Below are positions 1-8,673 of a stretch of DNA of 64,000 nucleotides, in pieces. The position numbers and the translations under genes are program-made. The notes below the pieces were generated by a model. It did no database searches and was not told the origin of the DNA. It saw nothing but the letters and a program-made list of their open reading frames with translations. Location: positions 549,796 to 613,795 of the forward strand of contig NZ_JABSSU010000003.1 in the NCBI RefSeq assembly GCF_013213835.1, in the 5' to 3' direction. The stretch is from Winogradskyella sp. (GTDB lineage: Bacteria > Bacteroidota > Bacteroidia > Flavobacteriales > Flavobacteriaceae). Position 1 is the first letter of the stretch. Every line of letters starts with the position of its first letter.

Positions 1-1163
1 ATAACCCTAATGGCATGACCTTAGGTGAAGAAGAACACAAATTGGGTATTCATTCATCTTCTACCCGTCAAGTTTTCTTTAATGATACCAAAGTACCCGC
101 TGAAAATATGCTTTCTGAGCGAGGCGGCGGATTTAAAATTGCAATGAATGCTTTAAACGTTGGTCGTATTAAACTAGCCGCAGCTTGTTTAGACGCGCAA
201 CGTCGTACAATTACTGAAGCTGTAAAATACGCTAATGAACGTGTTCAATTTAAAACACCTATTGTTCAATTTGGCGCAATTAAATCTAAATTGGCAGAAA
301 TGGCCACTAGCGCATATGCTGGTGAATCTGCCTCATACAGAGCGGCAAAAAATATTGAAGACAGAATTGCAATTCGTCAGGCATCTGGTAATACACATCA
401 AGAAGCTGAACTAAAAGGTGTTGAAGAATACGCCATAGAGTGTTCTATTCTTAAAGTAGCAGTTTCAGAGGATACTCAAAACTGTACTGATGAAGGCATA
501 CAAGTTTTTGGAGGTATGGGATTCTCTGCAGACACACCAATGGAGTCTGCTTGGAGAGATGCTCGTATTGCCCGCATCTATGAAGGTACTAACGAAATCA
601 ACAGAATGTTAGCTGTAGGCATGTTGGTTAAAAAAGCAATGAAAGGACATGTTGATCTTTTAGGACCTGCAACAGCGGTAGCTGACGAATTAATGGGAAT
701 TCCTTCTTTTGATACGCCTGATTATTCAGAATTATTTTCTGAAGAAAAAGAGATGATTGCAAAACTTAAGAAAGTATTCCTAATGGTTGCTGGTGCTGGA
801 GTTCAAAAATATGGACCTCAATTAGAAGAACATCAACAATTACTAATGGCTGCGTCAAATATATTAATTGAAGTATATATGGCAGAGTCCACTATTTTAA
901 GAACAGAAAAAAATGCTAAAAGATTTGGTGAAGAGGCGCAAAGTCATCAAATAGCTATGGCAAAATTATACCTATACAATGCAGTTGATATTGTCATTAA
1001 AAATGCAAAAGAAGGTATTGTAAGTTTTGCTGAAGGCGATGAGCAACGAATGATGCTTATGGGTCTTAAACGATTTACGAAATATACGAACATGCCAAAT
1101 GTAGTGGCATTAAGAACGCAAATTGCTGATAAGTTATCTGAAGAAAACAGATACTGTTTTTAG
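1..1163 (+). CDS. Acyl-CoA dehydrogenase, C-terminal part (5' truncated by window)
   Basis: This FAD flavoenzyme performs alpha,beta-dehydrogenation of acyl-CoA, the first step of beta-oxidation. The frame is open from the first base, so the N-terminus lies outside the window; the first ATG at 15 is internal. The visible part covers the end of the middle beta domain and the C-terminal helical domain. The family motif IYEGTNEI is present, and its Glu (codon 582-584) aligns with the catalytic base of medium-chain acyl-CoA dehydrogenases. About 190 further residues follow that motif, as in the roughly 600-residue long form common in Bacteroidota. A strong terminator follows immediately. Chain-length specificity cannot be told from this fragment. 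Confidence 0.93.
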   Translation, partial: NPNGMTLGEEEHKLGIHSSSTRQVFFNDTKVPAENMLSERGGGFKIAMNALNVGRIKLAAACLDAQRRTITEAVKYANERVQFKTPIVQFGAIKSKLAEMATSAYAGESASYRAAKNIEDRIAIRQASGNTHQEAELKGVEEYAIECSILKVAVSEDTQNCTDEGIQVFGGMGFSADTPMESAWRDARIARIYEGTNEINRMLAVGMLVKKAMKGHVDLLGPATAVADELMGIPSFDTPDYSELFSEEKEMIAKLKKVFLMVAGAGVQKYGPQLEEHQQLLMAASNILIEVYMAESTILRTEKNAKRFGEEAQSHQIAMAKLYLYNAVDIVIKNAKEGIVSFAEGDEQRMMLMGLKRFTKYTNMPNVVALRTQIADKLSEENRYCF

Positions 1164-1187
1164 TTAAGTTTAAGTTAGAAAGAAAAG

Positions 1188-1216
1188 AACCAGTTCGCAT
1201 TGAACTGGTTTTTTTT
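1188..1216 (+). terminator. Rho-independent terminator of the acyl-CoA dehydrogenase gene
   Basis: A perfect 9-bp stem (AACCAGTTC / GAACTGGTT) with a 5-nt loop is followed by an uninterrupted run of T. It lies 24 nt after the stop codon. Confidence 0.9.
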
Positions 1217-1224
1217 ATGCATAA

Positions 1225-1259
1225 AAAAAGATCCCAAATTGAGTGTTTGAGATCTTTTT
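1225..1259. terminator. Second, bidirectional-type hairpin after the acyl-CoA dehydrogenase
   Basis: Left arm 1225-1238 and right arm 1246-1259 pair over 14 positions with one mismatch around a 7-nt loop. One end is A-rich and the other T-rich, so it could terminate transcripts on either strand. It is probably a backup terminator or transcription insulator. Confidence 0.6.
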
Positions 1260-1418
1260 AACTAACTAACTAAAAAATATGAAGATTAAATTACATTTTT
1301 AATACATTCTTAAAAACATTTGAAGTACATCTGTAAGAGTATTTGTGTTTTTAATCTGAAGCTAAGATACATGTTTTTTCGATAAAAACAACATTTTATT
1401 CGATGAAATGCGTTTTTA

Positions 1419-1444
1419 TTATCAAATGTTAACATTTTTGATAA
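1419..1444. promoter_or_regulatory. AT-rich palindrome upstream of the TolB-like gene (possible operator)
   Basis: The core ATGTTAACAT is self-complementary and is flanked by TTATCA and TGATAA, with a 2-nt bulge on one side. It lies about 70 bp before the start at 1515. No regulator can be named; in an AT-rich gap it may be chance. Confidence 0.25.
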
Positions 1445-1514
1445 AATCAGATCTCATAGATATTACATGAATTAGGTTTATCATTATATTTATCAATACA
1501 ATGCTATTAACAAT

Positions 1515-2768
1515 ATGAAACACTTCATTTTATCTATTTGCCTCCTCTTTTCTGCAATTCTATTAGCACAAGAAAATACAGAAGTTTATCTGTTTGACCT
1601 CTCAAAAGAAGCTAATAATATCGCTATAAAATATCAGAAGAACCTATCAAAAAACGATGGATACGATAATCAACCATCATTTTACAATGATCGTTACATA
1701 TTATTTGCTTCTTCAAGAAATGAACAAACAGATATTGCAAAATACGACCAGAGGTATAATTCTAGAACCTGGTTAAATTATACTGCAGGTGGAGAATATT
1801 CGCCTCAATCAATTCCTGACAGCGACGCCGTATCTGCTGTTAGATTAGATAAAGACGGTAAACAACGATTATATCGTTACTCTTGGAGTAATGGCGAATC
1901 CCAAGAACTTATAAAAGATCTAATGGTGGCATATTATACCTGGTTTGATAAGAATACAATAGTATCTGCTGTTATAGAAGGTGAAGATTTAAATCTATAT
2001 GTCACGAATCTTTTAGATGGTAAAAGTAGAAAGTATGCTACAAACGTTGGAAGATCATTTCATAAAATTCCTGGTACTAGTCTCATAAGCTACATATCTA
2101 AAACTAGTGATAAGGAATGGGAAATCCGTTCACTCAATCCAAAAAATGGCGTTACTAAACTTGTTGCATATACGATTAAAGGCGTTGAAGACTTATGCTG
2201 GGTAGATAATAGAACACTTATTTCTGGTAATGGTAGTGATTTATATAAACTCACACTAAAAAAAGATTTGAAATGGAAAAAGATTGCTAATCTTTCCGAA
2301 TATGGTATCAATGCAATTACACGACTTAATCTCGATTCTAGTAAAACAAAACTTTTACTTGTAGGTAATACATCTAATGGAGCAGACACTGAAGAAAACG
2401 ACGAAATCGAAGAAATTGAACCAGAGGATCCTGATTTAATTTCCGAATTTGAGACTATTGTACAAAAACAACTCGACGCATATAATTCCAAAGATGTTGA
2501 AACGTTTATGGCGCAATTTTCTGATGATATTCAGTTATACAATTATCCAAACGAGCTTTTATCACAAGGTAAAACACAAATGCGAAAAGATTATTTAGCC
2601 TGGTTTAATCGCACACCCGATCTAAAAGCAAAAGTCACTGACCGAATTGTTATAGGTAATAAGGTTATAGATAAAGAACATGTTACAGCTAATGGTAAAT
2701 TATTTAAAACTGTTGCCATTTATGAAATTACAAACGGATTAATAAGCAGAGTCACTTTTATGCAGTAA
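1515..2768 (+). CDS. Exported TolB-like beta-propeller protein with C-terminal SnoaL-like domain
   Basis: Residues 1-19 form a signal peptide ending in LLAQ. Residues of about 30-285 show repeated strand patterns of a TolB/WD40-like propeller (for example YDNQPSFYNDRYILFASSRN, as in PD40 repeats). A very acidic linker (about 289-307) leads to residues 310-417, which look like a SnoaL/NTF2 cone (QLDAYNSKDVETFMAQFSDD). SnoaL-like folds bind or turn over small molecules, but the substrate is unknown. It is the first of three closely packed exported proteins, with the next start 4 nt downstream, so co-transcription is likely. The function is not known to me. Confidence 0.7.
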   Translation: MKHFILSICLLFSAILLAQENTEVYLFDLSKEANNIAIKYQKNLSKNDGYDNQPSFYNDRYILFASSRNEQTDIAKYDQRYNSRTWLNYTAGGEYSPQSIPDSDAVSAVRLDKDGKQRLYRYSWSNGESQELIKDLMVAYYTWFDKNTIVSAVIEGEDLNLYVTNLLDGKSRKYATNVGRSFHKIPGTSLISYISKTSDKEWEIRSLNPKNGVTKLVAYTIKGVEDLCWVDNRTLISGNGSDLYKLTLKKDLKWKKIANLSEYGINAITRLNLDSSKTKLLLVGNTSNGADTEENDEIEEIEPEDPDLISEFETIVQKQLDAYNSKDVETFMAQFSDDIQLYNYPNELLSQGKTQMRKDYLAWFNRTPDLKAKVTDRIVIGNKVIDKEHVTANGKLFKTVAIYEITNGLISRVTFMQ

Positions 2769-2772
2769 TACA

Positions 2773-3927
2773 ATGAAAAAGGTTATCATATTTTTTACTC
2801 TAATCTCTTTATGCTGCCAAGCTCAGCAGAATACTCTAAAACCTAAACTTGAAAACATTTCATGGATTGCCGGCACATGGCATGGAAAAGCATTCGGTGG
2901 TATTACAGAAGAAATATGGAGTGAACCTTCTAGTGGTTCTATGATGGCAACCTTCAAACTTATTAATGATGGAAAAGTCACCTTTTATGAAATTGAAATT
3001 ATTCGTGAAATAGAAAACTCACTAATACTTCAATTAAAACACTTTGGACCAGATTTAAAAGGTTGGGAAACAAAAGACGAAACTGTAGATTTTCCATTAA
3101 AAGAAATCACTCTAAACAAAGTTGTTTTTGAAGGAATGACTTTTGAACGTATTTCAGATAATGAAATGATTGTACATGTGGACATGAAAGAAAAAGATGG
3201 TTCCGTATCTGTAATGCCATTTCATTACACTAAAGACATTCTGAACCAAAAGCCTATTAAACAATTAATAGAGGTGAATTATTCAAAGGATGTACCAGTA
3301 ATCGATGGACTGCCAAATGAAAGCATTTGGAAAAATTCTCAATGGCATAGTATCGACCAATTATGGATTGGCTCACCTGTTTCGTCTGACGATTTTAAAG
3401 GTAGATATAAACTAGCATGGAGAGAAGACGCCTTATACCTATTGGCTGAGATTAAAGATGATACACTACGAGACGTTTTTAAAGATCCTCTTAAAAGATG
3501 GTGGGATGAAGACTGCCTAGAAATTTTTGTAGATGAAGACAATAGTGGTGGTGGCCATCAGTACACTCATAATGCATTTGCTTATCACGTAGATTTAGAA
3601 GGAAATGTAGTAGACGTTAATTATACAAAAGAAGGCAAACTATACAATTCTCATGTCCGTTCAGCTAGAAAAACTGACAATAACACCACTATTTGGGAAG
3701 TTAAGATTTTACTTTATGATGACAGCTATATTGATGATGTAAAAAATAACACCGTAAAATTATACCCAAACAAAAATATTGGGTTTGCATTAGCTTACTG
3801 CGATAACGATTATAGTGAACATAGAGAAAACTTTATTGGCTCAATATTTGTTGAAGGAGTTGATAAAGATCGTGGTTGGATAGATGCAAATATATTTGGG
3901 ACACTGCGGCTCATAAAAAATAATTAA
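2773..3927 (+). CDS. Exported protein with DUF6265-like and CBM9-like domains
   Basis: A signal peptide (cut near ...CCQAQ, residue 18) is followed by a domain at about 27-155 with WIAGTWHGKAFGG and EEIWSEP. This is typical of the DUF6265 lipocalin-like family. Residues of about 168-384 resemble family 9 carbohydrate-binding modules (VPVIDGLPNESIWKNSQW, LAWREDALYLLAEIKD, WDEDCLEIFVDEDNS). CBM9 domains bind sugar chain ends, and stand-alone forms are common in Bacteroidota. No catalytic module is visible. It sits 4 nt after the propeller gene and 3 nt before the aminopeptidase gene, so the three exported proteins probably work in one process, perhaps uptake or degradation at the cell surface. 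Confidence 0.7.
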   Translation: MKKVIIFFTLISLCCQAQQNTLKPKLENISWIAGTWHGKAFGGITEEIWSEPSSGSMMATFKLINDGKVTFYEIEIIREIENSLILQLKHFGPDLKGWETKDETVDFPLKEITLNKVVFEGMTFERISDNEMIVHVDMKEKDGSVSVMPFHYTKDILNQKPIKQLIEVNYSKDVPVIDGLPNESIWKNSQWHSIDQLWIGSPVSSDDFKGRYKLAWREDALYLLAEIKDDTLRDVFKDPLKRWWDEDCLEIFVDEDNSGGGHQYTHNAFAYHVDLEGNVVDVNYTKEGKLYNSHVRSARKTDNNTTIWEVKILLYDDSYIDDVKNNTVKLYPNKNIGFALAYCDNDYSEHRENFIGSIFVEGVDKDRGWIDANIFGTLRLIKNN

Positions 3928-3930
3928 ACA

Positions 3931-5562
3931 TTGAAATACAATATATTCTTTTTCTTTACGCTGATATTTTTTTCAGCTGAAGCACAGTTGCTAAAGGATA
4001 AATCTCAATTTACAAGACAAGACACATTAAGAGGCAGTATTACACCTGAGCGCGAATGGTGGGATCTCACCTATTATCATTTAGATATTGAAGTTTCACC
4101 AGATGAAAAGTTTATTTCAGGAAAAAACACCATTCACTACAAGGTATTAAAATCAAAACAGGTGATGCAAATTGATTTGCAAGATCCTATGCAGATGTTA
4201 AAGGTGACTCAAAATGGTCAAAACCTTGATATTGTACATGACGGAAATGCACATTTCATTTCGCTTAATAAACCTCAAAATATTGGTGACTATAATTCAA
4301 TCGTTGTGCATTATAAAGGTTACCCGAGAGAAGCAAAACGTGCTCCGTGGGATGGTGGCTTTTCATGGAAAAAAGACAATAATGGTAAACATTTTATTGC
4401 GACGTCATGTCAAGGATTAGGCGCAAGTGTTTGGTGGCCTAATAAAGATCATATGTATGATGAAGCAGATAGTATGCTGATAAGTGTTACAAATCCTAAA
4501 GGATTAATGAATGTTTCTAATGGTCGTCTTAGAAAATTGGAAGACCTCGGTGCAAAAGTAAAATCGCATTGGTTTGTTAGTAACCCAATTAACAATTATG
4601 GTGTAAACGTTAATATTGGTGATTATGTAAATTTTTCTGAAGAATATAACGGCGAAAAAGGTAAACTAGACATGGATTATTGGGTTTTGTCGTATAACCT
4701 AGAAAAAGCAAAAAAACACTTTAAAGATGCACCAAAAATGATGAAGGCCTTTGAACATTGGTTTGGTCCATATCCGTTTTATGAAGACAGTTTTAAATTG
4801 GTGGAAGTACCATATTTAGGAATGGAACACCAAAGCTCAGTAACTTATGGCAACAAGTACAAAAAAGGATATTTAGGTAGTGATTTATCTAGTACAGGTT
4901 GGGGTTTAAAGTTTGATTTCATAATTATACACGAAGCAGGACATGAATGGTTTGCCAATAACATAACTAATAAGGATGCTGCAGACATGTGGATTCATGA
5001 AGGATTTACAGCATATTCAGAAAACCTATTTTTAGATTACTATTATGGTAAAAAAGCATCCGCTGATTATGTCATTGGCACAAGAGATAACATTAATAAC
5101 AGAAAACCAATAATTGGTCCTTACGGTGTAAATAAAGAAGGTTCAGGAGACATGTATTACAAAGGTGCTAACATGCTTCATACATTGAGGCAATTAGTGA
5201 AGGATGATGAATTATGGCGAGAGATTCTACGTGGATTAAATTCAGATTTTTATCATCAAACGGTAACTACTAAGCAAATTGAAGATTACTTCAGTAAAAA
5301 AACAAAAAAAGATTTAACGGCTTTCTTCAATCAATATTTAAGAGATATTCGTATCCCTAAATTTGAATATAAAATTTCGGATGATGTACTTTCCTTTCGT
5401 TATGTCAATATTGTAGATGGTTTTGATATGCCTATTGAAGTAGAAATTGATGGAAAAACCAAGTGGATATTCCCCAACTCAGAGTGGAAATCAATCCCAT
5501 ATCAAGGGAAAACGTTTGAAGTTGATAGAGATTATTATGTCTATGCAAAACAGGTGAATTAA
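3931..5562 (+). CDS. M1 family metallopeptidase (aminopeptidase), exported, TTG start
   Basis: This is a zinc aminopeptidase of the gluzincin M1 family. Zinc ligands H334, H338 and E357 form the HExxH-x18-E signature (HEAGHEW ... HEGF), and GMEHQ at 297-301 is the exopeptidase GxMEN-like motif. A signal peptide (residues 1-19, FFSAEAQ) directs export. The start is TTG at 3931, three bases after the previous stop; no in-frame ATG would keep the signal peptide. At 543 residues it is short for M1, lacking the long C-terminal helical domain of the PepN type. It is probably translated together with the upstream genes. Confidence 0.9.
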   Translation: MKYNIFFFFTLIFFSAEAQLLKDKSQFTRQDTLRGSITPEREWWDLTYYHLDIEVSPDEKFISGKNTIHYKVLKSKQVMQIDLQDPMQMLKVTQNGQNLDIVHDGNAHFISLNKPQNIGDYNSIVVHYKGYPREAKRAPWDGGFSWKKDNNGKHFIATSCQGLGASVWWPNKDHMYDEADSMLISVTNPKGLMNVSNGRLRKLEDLGAKVKSHWFVSNPINNYGVNVNIGDYVNFSEEYNGEKGKLDMDYWVLSYNLEKAKKHFKDAPKMMKAFEHWFGPYPFYEDSFKLVEVPYLGMEHQSSVTYGNKYKKGYLGSDLSSTGWGLKFDFIIIHEAGHEWFANNITNKDAADMWIHEGFTAYSENLFLDYYYGKKASADYVIGTRDNINNRKPIIGPYGVNKEGSGDMYYKGANMLHTLRQLVKDDELWREILRGLNSDFYHQTVTTKQIEDYFSKKTKKDLTAFFNQYLRDIRIPKFEYKISDDVLSFRYVNIVDGFDMPIEVEIDGKTKWIFPNSEWKSIPYQGKTFEVDRDYYVYAKQVN

Positions 5563-5564
5563 GT

Positions 5565-6137
5565 ATGGAATTCCCAGAACTCTATTTTGAACGAGATACC
5601 GATTGGTACAATTGGTTACTTCATAACCATGACAAACACAAAGCGGTTTATCTTATATTCTACAAACTAGAAACGGGCATGCCATCCATGCGCTGGGAGG
5701 AAGCTGTAAAAGTTGCACTTTGTTTTGGGTGGATAGATTCTACAGTTAAAAGCTTAGGTAACGGAAAACGCAAACAATACTTTTCACCTAGAAACCCTAA
5801 GAGCTCTTGGAGTGCTCTAAATAAAAAATACATTACTGATCTTGAAGTCAATGGTCTCATCCAAGAATCTGGTTACAACATGATTAATCTTGCTAAAGCA
5901 ACTGGCAAATGGACTGAAATGGATGATGTAGAAAATGGTGTGATTCCACCAAATCTACAAAAGGCTTTTGATGAAAATCCACGAGCTTTTGAAAATTACA
6001 AAAACTTCTCTAAGGGCTACAGAAAAAGTTATTTATCGTGGTTACACAGTGCTAAACGCGACGCAACAAAACAAAAAAGAATCGCAGAAATCATAAGACT
6101 CTGCGATGCTAATATTAAAAGCCGAGATACTTGGTGA
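5565..6137 (+). CDS. YdeI/OmdA (OmpD-associated) family protein
   Basis: This cytosolic 190-residue protein has the conserved blocks of the YdeI/OmpD-associated family: WYNWLLHNHDK, WEEAVKVALCFGWIDS, YFSPRNPKSSWSALN, and a C-terminal basic helix (YLSWLHSAKRDATKQKRI). Members were linked to bacteriocin or peptide resistance in enterobacteria, but the biochemical role is unclear. It follows the aminopeptidase gene by 2 nt and is the last gene of the plus-strand unit, convergent with the PhoX gene. Confidence 0.85.
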   Translation: MEFPELYFERDTDWYNWLLHNHDKHKAVYLIFYKLETGMPSMRWEEAVKVALCFGWIDSTVKSLGNGKRKQYFSPRNPKSSWSALNKKYITDLEVNGLIQESGYNMINLAKATGKWTEMDDVENGVIPPNLQKAFDENPRAFENYKNFSKGYRKSYLSWLHSAKRDATKQKRIAEIIRLCDANIKSRDTW

Positions 6138-6144
6138 ATATCTA

Positions 6145-7824
6145 CTAAGCTTCAAGTTTATTTAAAAGATTCATTTTTTGAATTAAATCCCCTGTAATTG
6201 CAACAACTGCTGGTTTTGGAATGTTGTCGCCATCAAAAGGCCATAAACTTGTTGGATTGTTTTTATCTTTAGTTTGTTCACCAGGATGTTGTACACTTAA
6301 AAACAATGTTTTGCCATCTGGTGAAAACCAAGGTCCTGTTAATTCAGCATCTCTAGGCGCTGATGCCACTCTAACAACTTTACCGGCATCATTACCATAT
6401 CTTGGAATTACAAATAAGCTATTATTCTTAAATGGAAAATAGGGCTTATCTGCTCTATTCATAGCATAACCAGACATATCTGAAGTAAACCAAAGATTCC
6501 CAGACTGATCAAAGGCTAAATTATCTGGACAAGAAAAACCGTTTTCCTCTCCACCAGCTTTATAAGTAGAAGCTTTAAAAGTCAAAGCATCAAAATCTCC
6601 ATTGAATTCTTCAATTTTTAAAATTGACCCATGAAAATCACCCTTAGTTTTATTATTGGTTAATGACACAAAAATATTTCCTGTAATAGGGTCAATTTCA
6701 ATATCTTCTGGTCTATTAAGTTCTGTAGCTCCGAGTATTTTTGCAGCTGCTCTTGCTCTTATCAACACTTCGGTTTGATCTTTAAACCTAGCCTGTAATA
6801 CGGGCTGATTTTCCCAGTCTATTGCCAACCATTTACCATTTACTGTGTCAGCAACATACAATGTACCTTCTTTTAAGGAATTAGGTTTTGAGGACACAAA
6901 CTTGTATAAATGTTCGTTATTAGAATCATCACCAGTGTAAGCAACAACACGCTCATCTTTTAGGCGATAAATTGTACAACACTCATGCGCAAAACGTCCT
7001 AAAGCAATGTGTTTTTGAGCTGTTCCATCTTTTGGATTTACCTCAACAACCCATCCATAGTGTTCTGGTGGATAATCATAATGATCTTCCCACCAATTGT
7101 ATTTACTAGGCACTCTGGTTGCTACATTATTTTCATCATAAACATTTTCACCATAACAATCGTCATAGTTTTCTTCACATGTAAGAAATGTATTCCAAGG
7201 TGTAATACCGCCAGAACAATTGGCTAATGTTCCTATAGCAGTTGATGATCCTTTTACAGGTAGATCCCAATTAAATTTAATTTCAGTTTTAGCGGTTATA
7301 CGTCTGTTATGAGGATCGTTTTTAACGACTTTCCAAACGCCATTTTCTTCTTTGATTCTAACAATACTGCCACCAACATTATACATTTCTTTGTCTACAT
7401 GTGCCTTAGTATGATGCTTTCGAGGTTCTTCAAAATCGTATTGATTAAAATCTGAAACATAGATTGGATTTACATATTCATGATTCACCCACAATAACCC
7501 ATCTTTAGGATTGTTTTCGTCTAATGGAATGAAGCATGTAAAATCATTATTAAAACCAAAGGTGTCATTATCACTTATACTATCACCCCATTTTATAATG
7601 GTGTGATAGTCTAACCCATTAGCTAAAACTAAATCGTCTTTATCTGATGCTGGTACAGCTTCTAAAATTAACTTCTTTAATCTCTCTAAGTGTTCTTCTG
7701 ATAAATTGCCGTTAGTAATTGGTTTGCTAGAATTACCACATCCCAATAAAAATGGCGGTACTATCGCAGCACCTAGACTGGCTTTACCCAAAAAGGAAAT
7801 AAATTGTCTTCTGCTATAACTCAT
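6145..7824 (-). CDS. phoX: PhoX family alkaline phosphatase (DUF839), Tat-exported lipoprotein
   Basis: PhoX enzymes are Ca/Fe-dependent phosphatases that release phosphate from organic esters outside the cytoplasm. The N-terminus shows a Tat signal (SRRQFISFLGKA) that ends in a lipobox-like LLGC at residues 26-29, so the protein may be a Tat-dependent lipoprotein. Family blocks include the motif WDLPVKGSSTAIGTLANCSG, TCEENYDD, GRFAHE and YTGDDSNNEHLYKFV. At 559 residues it is shorter than the roughly 650-700-residue proteobacterial PhoX. It follows the LCIB-like gene by 5 nt, so the two are probably co-transcribed. The substrate is inferred from family only. Confidence 0.85.
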   Translation of the reverse strand: MSYSRRQFISFLGKASLGAAIVPPFLLGCGNSSKPITNGNLSEEHLERLKKLILEAVPASDKDDLVLANGLDYHTIIKWGDSISDNDTFGFNNDFTCFIPLDENNPKDGLLWVNHEYVNPIYVSDFNQYDFEEPRKHHTKAHVDKEMYNVGGSIVRIKEENGVWKVVKNDPHNRRITAKTEIKFNWDLPVKGSSTAIGTLANCSGGITPWNTFLTCEENYDDCYGENVYDENNVATRVPSKYNWWEDHYDYPPEHYGWVVEVNPKDGTAQKHIALGRFAHECCTIYRLKDERVVAYTGDDSNNEHLYKFVSSKPNSLKEGTLYVADTVNGKWLAIDWENQPVLQARFKDQTEVLIRARAAAKILGATELNRPEDIEIDPITGNIFVSLTNNKTKGDFHGSILKIEEFNGDFDALTFKASTYKAGGEENGFSCPDNLAFDQSGNLWFTSDMSGYAMNRADKPYFPFKNNSLFVIPRYGNDAGKVVRVASAPRDAELTGPWFSPDGKTLFLSVQHPGEQTKDKNNPTSLWPFDGDNIPKPAVVAITGDLIQKMNLLNKLEA

Positions 7825-7829
7825 AGTGT

Positions 7830-8549
7830 TTATGCCTCTAGATTTTTTAAATCTATAACTTCAAAATTTCTAGCATCAAAATAATCATCGATACCATGAC
7901 CTGTATTTATTATAACACCACCTAAAAGTGTCACTTTATCTGCATGAAATTCGTCTTTACATGATGCTATATGTTCATGGATTTTTTTATCAATAATCTT
8001 AAACGTTGCGTCTGTAATTGCTTTCTGAGGATTATCACTATTAAGTATTTCCTCTCTATATGGTAACAAACTTTCCTCTAACTTCATTTGTTGATAATCG
8101 TCATCATTCAGTACAGGTGTGTAGGACTCGTTTTCTAATCTACTCAGTGCTAACATTAACGCACCACAAGAATTTCCTTTTTCTTCCATTCTTGGCCTGT
8201 ACATTTTCCCTAATTCTCCTTCTAAGGTAATACCAATATGAGGTCCGTAGAATATGAACGCACTTCCTTCATCCGGAATATGATGTGCAAAAGCAGTCAT
8301 CCCTGTTTGTCCAACAAAAGGAATACCGCCAAGTCCACCCATAACAAATGGTCCAAATAACACATTAAAAAACGTTGTTGATGGAATATTTATATCATCT
8401 GAACATAGTGATGTTGCCATGAGAATTTTAGAAATATCTAAGCCATACTCTGATTGCATTTTACCCAAATAATGGATAGATGTATCCTTAGCATCTTTAG
8501 CATTAGGATATTCGTTTTTAACAATTTCGTCGAATTTTCTTTGTAACAT
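7830..8549 (-). CDS. LCIB/LCIC-like putative theta-class carbonic anhydrase
   Basis: The protein resembles the LCIB_C_CA family, first known from the algal CO2-concentrating mechanism and later recognised as theta-class zinc carbonic anhydrases. Visible landmarks are C49 in SLCSDD, the glycine-rich FVMGGLGGIPFVGQTG (68-83), the pair HH (89-90), H104 in YGPHIGI and C128 in NSCGA. C49, H104 and C128 are in the order expected for the Cys-His-Cys zinc site. There is no signal peptide, so it should act in the cytoplasm on CO2/bicarbonate. It is the first gene of a pair with phoX. Databases may call such proteins hypothetical; carbonic anhydrase activity is inferred. Confidence 0.65.
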   Translation of the reverse strand: MLQRKFDEIVKNEYPNAKDAKDTSIHYLGKMQSEYGLDISKILMATSLCSDDINIPSTTFFNVLFGPFVMGGLGGIPFVGQTGMTAFAHHIPDEGSAFIFYGPHIGITLEGELGKMYRPRMEEKGNSCGALMLALSRLENESYTPVLNDDDYQQMKLEESLLPYREEILNSDNPQKAITDATFKIIDKKIHEHIASCKDEFHADKVTLLGGVIINTGHGIDDYFDARNFEVIDLKNLEA

Positions 8550-8582
8550 GATTTATTGATTATAGTTAGTTCTAATTATTCC

Positions 8583-8590
8583 TAAAGATA
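8583..8590 (-). promoter_or_regulatory. -7-like element for the LCIB-like / phoX pair
   Basis: On the minus strand the sequence is TATCTTTA, a 7 of 8 match to the Bacteroidota -7 consensus TAnnTTTG, 33 nt before the start codon. No clear -33 TTG is seen at the right distance. Confidence 0.3.
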
Positions 8591-8602
8591 GGATATAAAT
8601 GG

Positions 8603-8650
8603 AAAAAGCATCACTCAACGACATTTATATTTTCGTTAAGCAATGCTTTT
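8603..8650 (-). terminator. Terminator of the S46 peptidase gene
   Basis: The arms AAAAGCAT (8604-8611) and ATGCTTTT (8643-8650) pair, and the stem continues imperfectly through CTCAACGA / TCGTTAAG. Reading on the minus strand, the stem ends in a T run. It lies 24 nt after the S46 stop codon. Confidence 0.7.
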
Positions 8651-8673
8651 CAAAATGTTTTTATTGGTACAAC

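Larger units (their letters stand above)
1164..1514. other. 351-bp intergenic region without a recognisable gene
   Basis: It holds the terminator at 1188-1216, a second hairpin at 1225-1259, a TAACTAACTAACTAA run at about 1259-1273 and an AT-rich palindrome at 1419-1444. An eight-codon reading frame (MKIKLHF, start at 1279) directly follows the TAAC run but has no continuation. The rest is AT-rich and presumably carries the promoter of the gene at 1515. I find no clear -33/-7 pair; the nearest -7-like match is TATATTTA near 1487. Confidence 0.6.

Noticed and set aside
1279..1302. Short reading frame MKIKLHF after the TAAC run as remnant of a gene
   Set aside because: It is eight codons long and nothing downstream resembles a decayed coding sequence.
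2090..2491. 133-codon minus-strand frame inside the propeller gene
   Set aside because: Its serine-rich low-complexity product mirrors codons of the real gene.
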